Shown here in pieces: positions 5,688-11,230 of a stretch of 11,230 bases of DNA. Location: positions 1 through 11,230 of the forward strand of contig JAKABK010000026.1 of the NCBI GenBank assembly GCA_021796905.1, in the 5' to 3' direction. The notes below the pieces were generated by a model, which did not search any database, was not told where the DNA came from, and worked only from the letters and a program-made list of their open reading frames with translations. The stretch's first letter is position 1. Each line of letters opens with the position of its first letter. Both the position numbers and the translations under genes were made by a program. Source of the DNA: Actinomycetes bacterium. Its GTDB lineage: Bacteria > Actinomycetota > Acidimicrobiia > Acidimicrobiales > Palsa-688.

Positions 5688-7130
5688 ATCGCTGTCCTGG
5701 TCGTAGACGTCGGCACCACCAGTGTCCGGGCGGCGGTGCTCCGCCCCGACGGGATCCTCGACCACGTCGCCCGACGGGCCACCCCGCCGTCGGTGCCCTT
5801 CCCCGGTCTGGTCGAGATCGACGCCGACGCGCTGGCCGCGGCAGCTCTCGACGCCGCCGCCGAGGCGCTGGCCGCCGCCGGACCGGTGAGCGCGGTCGGG
5901 ATCGCCGCCCAGAGGGCGTCGGCGGTGGCGTGGGACGCGGGCACCGGCCGGGCCCTCGGTCCCGGGCTCGGCTGGCAGGACCTGCGCACCGCCGGGACCT
6001 GCCTGGAGCTGCAGGCCGACGGCCTGCGGCTGTCCCCCAACGAGTCGGCGACCAAGTACGCCTGGCTGCTCGACAACCTCGACCCCGACCGGCGGGCCTC
6101 CACCCGGCTCGGGACGGTCGACTCGTGGGTCGCCTGGCACCTGAGCGGCGGCGGGCTCCACGTGACCGACCGCAGCAACGCCGCGGTGACCGGACTGCTC
6201 GGGGATCACGCCGGGACCTGGCGCCGGGACCTGCTCGACCGCCTCGGCATCCCCGAGACCGCGCTGCCCCGGCTGGTCGACTCGACCGGGGTGCTCGACG
6301 CGGCCACCGCTCTGGCCGGGTCGCCGCCGATCGCCGGGATCGCCGGGGACCAGCAGGCGTCGCTCGTCGGCCAGGGCTGCACCCGACCGGGCCTCGCCAA
6401 GGCGACCTTCGGCACCGGCGCGATGCTCGACGTGTGCGTCGGGAGCCGCCCCACCTTCGTCACCCGGGGACCGGGCGGGTGCTTCCCGATCGTCGCCTGG
6501 TCCCGCCACGGCGAGGTGACCTGGGGGGTGGAGGCGATCATGCTCGCCGCCGGCTCGGCGGTCGACTGGCTGGTCGAGGACCTGGAGGCGCTTTCCTCCC
6601 CGGCGCAGTCCGAGGCGCTGGCGGCGTCGGTCGCCGACACCGCCGGGGCGGTGTTCGTCCCCGCCCTCGCCGGCCTCGGCACCCCGCAGTGGGACTTCGG
6701 TGCCCGCGGCGCTCTGCTCGGGGTGAGCCGGGGGGTCGGACGCGCCCAACTGGTCCGGGCCGTGCTCGAAGGTGTCGCCCACTCCGGCGCCGACCTGCTG
6801 GCCGCGGCCGAGCTCGACGCCGGCGTCGCCCCGCCCACCCTGCGCGTCGACGGCGGGATGAGCGCCAACCGTGTCTTCGTGCAATCGCTCGCCGACGCCT
6901 GCGACCGGCCGGTCGAGGTGTGCCGGGAGCGGGAGGCGACGACCCTCGGGGCCGGCTACCTCGCCGGCGTCGCCGTCGGCCTCTGGGGCAGCGTCGAGGA
7001 GATCGCCGACACCTGGGCGCCCCAGGCGGTCATCGAGCCGTCCGGCGCCGATCCCGGTCGGGACCGTTGGCGGGCGGCCCTGGAACGGGCCCGGGAGTGG
7101 TACCCCGAGCTCACAGCCGTCAGGTTCTGA
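5688..7130 (+). CDS. FGGY-family carbohydrate kinase, glycerol kinase-like, with ATC start
   Basis: ATP-dependent sugar/polyol kinase of 480 aa (E. coli GlpK has about 500). Both actin-like domains are complete: VVDVGTTSVRAAV at 5-17, SAVGIAAQR at 68-76, WQDLRT at 96-101, HVTDRSNA at 158-165, GIAGDQQASL at 217-226 with the presumed catalytic base D221, FGTGAM at 241-246, WDFGARGALLGVSRG at 335-349, VDGGMSANRVF at 387-397, and TTLGAGYLAGVAVGLW at 418-433. Similarity is highest to GlpK, but E84 and Y135 of the E. coli glycerol pocket read A77 and N118 here, while R83, W103, D245 and Q246 are kept, so the substrate may not be glycerol. The reading frame has a stop at 5652 and then no ATG, GTG or TTG before 5736, which lies past the phosphate-binding motif. 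ATC at 5688 stands exactly where the initiator belongs, 5 bases after GGAGGGGGAG. It follows glpD and the AGPS-like gene but is separated by a strong hairpin. Confidence 0.85.
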   Translation: MAVLVVDVGTTSVRAAVLRPDGILDHVARRATPPSVPFPGLVEIDADALAAAALDAAAEALAAAGPVSAVGIAAQRASAVAWDAGTGRALGPGLGWQDLRTAGTCLELQADGLRLSPNESATKYAWLLDNLDPDRRASTRLGTVDSWVAWHLSGGGLHVTDRSNAAVTGLLGDHAGTWRRDLLDRLGIPETALPRLVDSTGVLDAATALAGSPPIAGIAGDQQASLVGQGCTRPGLAKATFGTGAMLDVCVGSRPTFVTRGPGGCFPIVAWSRHGEVTWGVEAIMLAAGSAVDWLVEDLEALSSPAQSEALAASVADTAGAVFVPALAGLGTPQWDFGARGALLGVSRGVGRAQLVRAVLEGVAHSGADLLAAAELDAGVAPPTLRVDGGMSANRVFVQSLADACDRPVEVCREREATTLGAGYLAGVAVGLWGSVEEIADTWAPQAVIEPSGADPGRDRWRAALERAREWYPELTAVRF

Positions 7131-7222
7131 TCCCGATAGCGCCCCGGGCGCACCTCGGAAGGGTCCGGTTGCAGGACCTCCAGTAGGGAACCTCCTGGGC
7201 TCCCGGTGCGTCCATCGAAGCG

Positions 7223-8485
7223 ATGATCCGATCCGCTAGAGCGACGATCCGATCCGGGAACGGTTACCGCCGACCACGCTCGGGCGCCGCCATGCTCGCC
7301 GCCGCGGCCGGCATGGCCCTGCTCGCCGCCTGCGGGTCGGCCACCCACGATGTCGGCTCGGCCCCCACCCCGGCTCCGACCGCTGCGACCCCGGCGGCGA
7401 CCACCCCGGCCCCCACCGTCCCGGGCGGCCAGCCAACGGCCCGGACCGGCGGAGAGGGAATGGCCGGCATGGTGCAAGCGGTGAGCGCGGCGTTCCCGAG
7501 CGCGAAGCGCTGGCTGGTGCTCATCGAGCAGTGCCACCCCGAGGCGATGTCCTGCCCCGACGGCCACACCTGGTTGGCGTCTACCACCGACGCCGGCCGG
7601 CACTGGAGCGTCCGGCCGAGCCCGTCGCTCGGCGGGGTCGACGAGATGGTGTTCCACAACGGCCTGGACGGCTGGGCCGCCGACTCCGAAGGGCGCGGCG
7701 CGCTGTGGGTCACCCACGACGGCGGGACCGTGTGGGAACCGGTCGCCGTCCCGAACGGCTACGACTACGGCGTCTCGCTCTCGGTCGCCGGCGGCGAGGT
7801 GTGGGGCCTGGCCCAGCCGGCGGACCCGTCGACCCCGCCCGAGATCCTGCGGGGCAGGGCGAGCGGCAGCACCCTGAGCCCGGTGCCGGGCCGCCAGCGG
7901 ACCGACGGGCTGCTCGTCGCGGGCGGCGCGAACGTCGCCTACATCCAGGCCATCAGCCCCCTACAGCGCTCGACGGGGACCACCGACGCCGGGCGGAGCT
8001 GGCAGCACCTGACCCGCGCCTGCCCGTGGCCCGACTACGCCGCCCCCGAGGGCCCCCCGGGCGCGGCGGGCGAGGAGCTGGTGATCGCCTGCCGGGCGAC
8101 CGAGCTGTACCGGGGCGTGCCCAAGCTGGCCGACCGCCGGCCGTTTTCGATCCTGGAGCGTTCGAGCGACGGCGGCCGGCACTGGAGCGCCTACCCCAAC
8201 CCGCAGCTGGTCGGGGACCCGACGCTGGTGTCGGCGAGGGTCGGGTGGGCGACCTGCGACTTCACGCAGGTGTGCCGATCGGTCGACGGTGGCCGGACCT
8301 GGAAGACGGTGTGGGAGCCGACCGAGAGCACCGGGACACCCGACGTGGTGGTCGCGACCTCCGCTGCCGACGCCGCGGCGGTGATCCCGGTGAGCGCCGG
8401 CGGGCGCAGCTCGCTGCTCGTCGTCTCCACCGCCGACGGCGGCCGGCGCTGGACCACCACCCCTCTCCCCCTGCCCGACCGCTGA
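7223..8485 (+). CDS. Predicted lipoprotein with six Asp-box (BNR) repeats
   Basis: A 420-aa exported protein. The N-terminus has several Arg residues (RSARATIRS...YRRPRS), a hydrophobic stretch AAMLAAAAGMALLAA and a lipobox LLAAC with the lipidated C37. After it comes an Ala/Thr/Pro-rich linker (about 46-72). The rest holds six S/T-x-D-x-G-x-x-W Asp-boxes, at about 120-128, 163-171, 252-260, 314-321, 353-360 and 402-410, which mark a sialidase/sortilin/Ycf48-like beta-propeller. Close Cys pairs (C104/C111, C345/C351, perhaps C267/C290) may form disulfides outside the cell. No catalytic sialidase residues are recognised, so a binding or scaffolding role is more likely, and the ligand is unknown. 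ATG 7223 is chosen because the internal ATG at 7292 would leave no positive n-region; the ribosome site is weak. It stands alone: 92 bp after the kinase gene, and convergent with the LigD-type gene 15 bp away. Confidence 0.85.
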   Translation: MIRSARATIRSGNGYRRPRSGAAMLAAAAGMALLAACGSATHDVGSAPTPAPTAATPAATTPAPTVPGGQPTARTGGEGMAGMVQAVSAAFPSAKRWLVLIEQCHPEAMSCPDGHTWLASTTDAGRHWSVRPSPSLGGVDEMVFHNGLDGWAADSEGRGALWVTHDGGTVWEPVAVPNGYDYGVSLSVAGGEVWGLAQPADPSTPPEILRGRASGSTLSPVPGRQRTDGLLVAGGANVAYIQAISPLQRSTGTTDAGRSWQHLTRACPWPDYAAPEGPPGAAGEELVIACRATELYRGVPKLADRRPFSILERSSDGGRHWSAYPNPQLVGDPTLVSARVGWATCDFTQVCRSVDGGRTWKTVWEPTESTGTPDVVVATSAADAAAVIPVSAGGRSSLLVVSTADGGRRWTTTPLPLPDR

Positions 8486-8500
8486 GCCCGGCCGAGGCCG

Positions 8501-9397
8501 TCAGGCGAGCCGGGGCAGCTCCTGGGTGACCTCGAGCAGCGGGGCCATCAGGTCCCCGCTCCCGGCGATCCGCTGGAGGGTCTGTTCGGGGGAAAAACGC
8601 AGCCTTCCCCGCTCCTCGTCCTCCAGGGCGGCGTCGAGCTCCTCCCAGGTGACCGGGGTCGACGCGGCCGGGGTCGTCCACGCCCGCAGCGAGTAGACGC
8701 ACACGGTCGTGCGGGTTGGGTGGTTCTGGGCCCAGTCGATGAGCACCTTGCCGGTCCGGGCCGTGCGTCGCTGGTGGGTGACCACCAGGTCGGGATGTGC
8801 GGACTCCACGAGCCGGGCGAGACGGTGGGCGAAGTCCCGGGTCGTCTCGTAGCCCAGGTCGGTGTTGGTCGGCACGTACACCTGGATTCCCTTGCTGCCG
8901 GAGGTCTTGGCCCACGCCGACAGCCCGAGACGCTCGAGCGCGCCGCGCAGGACCAGGGCGACCCGGGCACAGCTGAGCAGGTCGGCGGGCGGGCCGGGGT
9001 CGAGGTCGAGGACCACCGCGCGGGGTCGGTCGAGGTCGGGTGCGGAGGCGAGGGTGGGGTGCAGCTCGATCGCCGCCAGGTTCGCGGTCCACACCAGGGC
9101 GGCGGGCTCGTCGAGCGAGCAGTAGGCGACGTCGCCCTGGGTGATCGTCGTCACCCACTCCGGGCGGTGCGAAGGGCAGTTCTTCTCGAAGAACGACCCG
9201 GCCTCCACCCCGTCGGGCCACCGCCTGAGGGTCACCGGCCGGCCCGCCAGGTGCGGCAGCATCACCGGCGCGACCCGGGTGTAGTAGTCGACCATCTGCG
9301 CCTTGGTGAAACCGGTCGACGGCCACAGCACCTTGTCGGGATTGCTGAGCCGGAGGGTCCGGCCACCGACCTCGACGGTGCGGGCCGGGCGGCTCAA
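8501..9397 (-). CDS. ligD: Stand-alone LigD polymerase domain (archaeo-eukaryotic primase-type NHEJ polymerase)
   Basis: A 298-aa protein corresponding to the polymerase (PolDom) module of LigD, which fills gaps and adds ribonucleotides at ends held by Ku during non-homologous end joining. Visible are LSNPDKVLWP at 17-26, EKNCPSHRPEW at 71-81, the catalytic DLD pair D131 and D133 in VVLDLDPG, TSGSKGIQVYVP at 165-176, and the third metal-ligand aspartate D221 in KVLIDWAQN. The C-terminal segment has YSLRA and TPVTWEEL, as in the family. No ATP-ligase or phosphoesterase module is attached; the protein ends shortly after the polymerase fold, as single-domain versions do. The start is TTG 9397-9395, which overlaps the stop of ku as TTGA, so translation is coupled to ku. 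The ligase that seals the ends must be encoded elsewhere. Confidence 0.92.
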   Translation of the reverse strand: MSRPARTVEVGGRTLRLSNPDKVLWPSTGFTKAQMVDYYTRVAPVMLPHLAGRPVTLRRWPDGVEAGSFFEKNCPSHRPEWVTTITQGDVAYCSLDEPAALVWTANLAAIELHPTLASAPDLDRPRAVVLDLDPGPPADLLSCARVALVLRGALERLGLSAWAKTSGSKGIQVYVPTNTDLGYETTRDFAHRLARLVESAHPDLVVTHQRRTARTGKVLIDWAQNHPTRTTVCVYSLRAWTTPAASTPVTWEELDAALEDEERGRLRFSPEQTLQRIAGSGDLMAPLLEVTQELPRLA

Positions 9398-10212
9398 GCG
9401 CTCGCCTCCCGGTCCTGCCCTCCGCCACCGGGACGGGCGCGGGCCGCTGCCAGGCTCGCCTCCAGGGCTGCCATCAGGTCGACGACGGGAGCCACCGGCG
9501 CCGGGCCGGGCGGCGCGGTGAGCACCTGACCCTCGGCCTTGGCCTGCAGGAGCGCGAGGACTTTCTCCCGGTGCTCGTCGTGGTAGCGGGACGGGTCGAG
9601 CTCGGCGGCGAGCGACTCGACCAGCTGGGTGGCGATCGACAGTTCCCGTTCGCTCGGGGCGGTGTCGGAGGTCGTCGCGACCCCCAGGTCGGCCGGGGAG
9701 ACGATCTCGTCGGCGTAGAGCATGGTGGCGAGCACCAGCAGCCCGTCGTAGGGTCGCAGCGTCACCCAGTACTGCTTGGTGCGGAGCACGAAACGCCCGA
9801 CGGCCACTTTGGCGGTCCGGCTCATCGCTTCCACCAACAATGCGTAGGGCTTGGCGGAGCGCTCGTCGGGCACCAGGTAGTAGCTGTGCTCGAAGTACAG
9901 CGGGTCGATGGCGGCCAGGTCGACGAACTCCTCGATCCCGATCGACCGGTCACCCTCGGGGTCGAGCGCGGCCAGCTCCTCGGGCTCGACGAGCACGTAG
10001 CGACCCCCGCCGAGGTCGTAGCCCTTGGCGATCTCGGCGTAGTCGACCTCCTCCCCGTCGGCGGAGCAGACCCGCACCTGGCGGATCCGGGCCCCGTCGA
10101 CGGCGTGCACCTGGTGGAAGCGCACGTCCTTGGGGGAGGTGGCCGACAGCAGCTTCACCGGCACGTTGACCAGCCCGAAGCTGATCGATCCGCTCCAAAT
10201 GGCCCGGGGCAC
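9394..10212 (-). CDS. ku: Ku protein (NHEJ DNA-end-binding)
   Basis: A 272-aa bacterial Ku, which forms a homodimeric ring on broken DNA ends and recruits LigD. The start RAIWSGSISFGLVNVPVKL (3-21) is the family signature; EEVDYAEIAKGYDL at 54-67, YFEHSYYLVPDE at 106-117, KPYALLVEAM at 121-130 and FVLRTKQYWVTLRP at 141-154 follow in the normal order, with the ELSIATQLVESL helix at 190-201. The C-terminal tail (about 232-272) is Ala/Pro/Gly-rich and ends with a helix (VVDLMAALEASLAAARARP) similar to the LigD-binding tail of other Ku proteins. The start is GTG 10212-10210, the position of the usual MPRAIW start. GAGGA lies 10 bases upstream; alternatively a GACAAT hexamer at 10224-10219, six bases before the GTG, could be a -10 element for a leaderless message. 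Upstream extension of the frame runs antisense to the NurA-like gene and is not real. Confidence 0.96.
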   Translation of the reverse strand: MPRAIWSGSISFGLVNVPVKLLSATSPKDVRFHQVHAVDGARIRQVRVCSADGEEVDYAEIAKGYDLGGGRYVLVEPEELAALDPEGDRSIGIEEFVDLAAIDPLYFEHSYYLVPDERSAKPYALLVEAMSRTAKVAVGRFVLRTKQYWVTLRPYDGLLVLATMLYADEIVSPADLGVATTSDTAPSERELSIATQLVESLAAELDPSRYHDEHREKVLALLQAKAEGQVLTAPPGPAPVAPVVDLMAALEASLAAARARPGGGGQDREASA

Positions 10213-10254
10213 GCCCTCATTGTCCTCGATCCGGCCGTCACGTGGGAGGCTGTG

Positions 10255-11226
10255 GTGGTGGCCGACCTGGACCGCACCGCCCACCGGCTCGCCGAGCTGC
10301 TCACCGTCGGAGGTGACCGCCTGTCGGACCCGACCGGCAGCGACCTCGTCTTCGAGACGGTCGTCGAGCTCCGGGCCCTGGAGCGCACCGTCGCCCCGGC
10401 CGACGTGTGGGCGGTCGACGGTGGCCAGGCCCTGGTCGCCGACGCCGCCTGCCTGCACGTGTATCTCACCCGGGCCGCGACGGTCCGCTGGCGCTACGGG
10501 GCCTGCGTGAGCGAGGACGAGGGGCGCCTCGACGCTCACCTGCTCGGGCTCGGCGAGGGGCGGGCGACGCTCGCCGCTAGCGGCGCCCCCGTCGACCCCG
10601 ACGCGGCGGTCGACGTCAACCTCCTGCGCGACTGGGGCGAGTGGAGGGCGACGGCGGCCGCGGTCGAGGACTGCGATCCGGGGGGCCTGGTGCTGGTCGA
10701 CGGGGACCTCCAGCCCGACTGGCGGATCCCCGCCGCGTGGGTCGCCGCCCTCCTGCAACGGGCGGCGAGCCGACGGGTGCGCCTCGCGGGGGTCACCAAG
10801 CACTCCTCGCTCGCCCGGGGCGGGGCACCGCTGGTCGGCTCGCTCGAGGCCGAAGCCGACGCCCGTTTCGGTCCGCGGGCCACCTGGTGGGCGAAGGTCG
10901 CCGCGACCCGCCCCGAGCTCGGTCCCGGCCTCGCGGTCTGCGTCGCCCGATTGGACCCCGACGCCCGGTTCGCCTTCCGGGTCGACCTGCCCGGCGACAC
11001 CGACCTGCCCCGCTCCCTCGGCGCGCTCTCGGCGCTCTGCGACGACGCCGCCTTCCCCGGCTACCCGTACCCGTTGAGCGTCGCCGACGGTCTCGCCGCC
11101 TGCCCGGATTGGGTCAAGCAGGACGCCTGGCAGCGAGTCGAGGCCACCCTGGCCGCCGCCGGGGTGCCCCTCGAGGTGCGGGAGCGGGCCTTCACCGACC
11201 GTCACCGGCTGATGGAGCGGGCCTGA
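10255..11226 (+). CDS. NurA-domain nuclease-like protein
   Basis: A protein of about 323 aa resembling NurA, the Mn-dependent 5'-3' end-resection nuclease that works with the HerA ATPase. Visible are the first-strand motif VWAVDGGQ with D55, a conserved acidic position in LRDWGEWRA (E129), the second aspartate in LVLVDGDL (D149), GVTKHSSLAR at 179-188, and PYPLSVADGLA at 271-281. The family usually has VDGS rather than VDGG at the first site and, as I recall, a histidine near the last motif, where D278 stands here. Three consecutive GTG codons (10252, 10255, 10258) follow GGGAGG at 10244-10249; spacing favours 10255 or 10258. The gene is divergent from ku and ends 4 bases before the window edge, so a HerA-type partner, if linked, would lie just outside. 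The NurA call is by motif order and is fairly secure; activity is inferred. Confidence 0.75.
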   Translation: MVADLDRTAHRLAELLTVGGDRLSDPTGSDLVFETVVELRALERTVAPADVWAVDGGQALVADAACLHVYLTRAATVRWRYGACVSEDEGRLDAHLLGLGEGRATLAASGAPVDPDAAVDVNLLRDWGEWRATAAAVEDCDPGGLVLVDGDLQPDWRIPAAWVAALLQRAASRRVRLAGVTKHSSLARGGAPLVGSLEAEADARFGPRATWWAKVAATRPELGPGLAVCVARLDPDARFAFRVDLPGDTDLPRSLGALSALCDDAAFPGYPYPLSVADGLAACPDWVKQDAWQRVEATLAAAGVPLEVRERAFTDRHRLMERA

Positions 11227-11230
11227 GCCC

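Noticed and set aside
7139..7151. GCGCCCCGGGCGC palindrome after the kinase stop
   Set aside because: It can only fold as a 5-bp stem with a 3-base loop, and such GC palindromes are expected by chance here; a weak terminator cannot be excluded.
7225..7256. GATCCGATCCG repeated at 7225 and 7246
   Set aside because: The copies are 21 bases apart and in frame, encoding IRS twice in the basic signal-peptide region, so coding explains them well enough.
8486..8516. Possible bidirectional terminator between the convergent lipoprotein and ligD genes
   Set aside because: Only a 6-bp stem (CCCGGC/GCCGGG) with a 16-base loop reaching into ligD; too weak to call.
9571..10254. Plus-strand extension of the NurA-like frame, and minus-strand extension of ku beyond 10212
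   Set aside because: Each extension runs antisense to the other confirmed gene; both genes have recognisable N-termini inside the 42-bp divergent gap.
1..11230. CRISPR array, mobile element, prophage, tRNA or rRNA
   Set aside because: No spaced repeats, transposase or integrase motifs, terminal repeats or RNA-gene signatures were seen, and base composition looks even across the window.

Overview
The window is very GC-rich DNA with strong G/C third-position bias and frequent GTG/TTG starts. It carries a WhiB-family regulator and what looks like the N-terminus of a SepH-type protein, both of which point to Actinomycetota. The small Cys-rich protein, the stand-alone LigD polymerase beside Ku, and the NurA-like nuclease would fit an Acidimicrobiia-like lineage, but that finer placement is inference from memory, not a search result.

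Region 1 (about 1-2233, all on the minus strand, read right to left): a 45-55 aa protein of unknown function, an 80-aa WhiB-family iron-sulfur regulator with a recognisable promoter, trpD (anthranilate phosphoribosyltransferase), an 83-aa Cys-rich small protein, and the start of a SepH-like (DUF3071-like) protein that runs off the left edge. whiB and trpD lie 20 bp apart and may be co-transcribed.

Region 2 (about 2260-7130, plus strand): a three-gene flavin/kinase block. glpD (glycerol-3-phosphate dehydrogenase) has a TAGCTT -10 element placed for leaderless transcription, and three dyad-symmetric sequences lie upstream. Its stop overlaps by 4 bp the GTG of an FAD-linked oxidase of the alkyl-DHAP-synthase type. 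After a perfect 11-bp inverted repeat comes an FGGY kinase closest to glycerol kinase. The kinase has no canonical start codon ahead of its first conserved motif (an ATC sits at the right place behind a strong Shine-Dalgarno), and it has lost two of the residues that contact glycerol in E. coli GlpK. Together the three could connect a polyol to G3P, DHAP and possibly an ether-lipid-like product, but the true substrates are open.

Region 3 (7223-8485, plus strand): a predicted lipoprotein with six Asp-box repeats, probably an extracytoplasmic beta-propeller.

Region 4 (8501-11226): a double-strand-break-repair block. ku and a stand-alone LigD polymerase-domain gene form a minus-strand operon overlapping at TTGA. 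A NurA-like nuclease gene is transcribed divergently from ku across about 42 bp. I saw no rRNA, tRNA, CRISPR array, insertion sequence or integrase.
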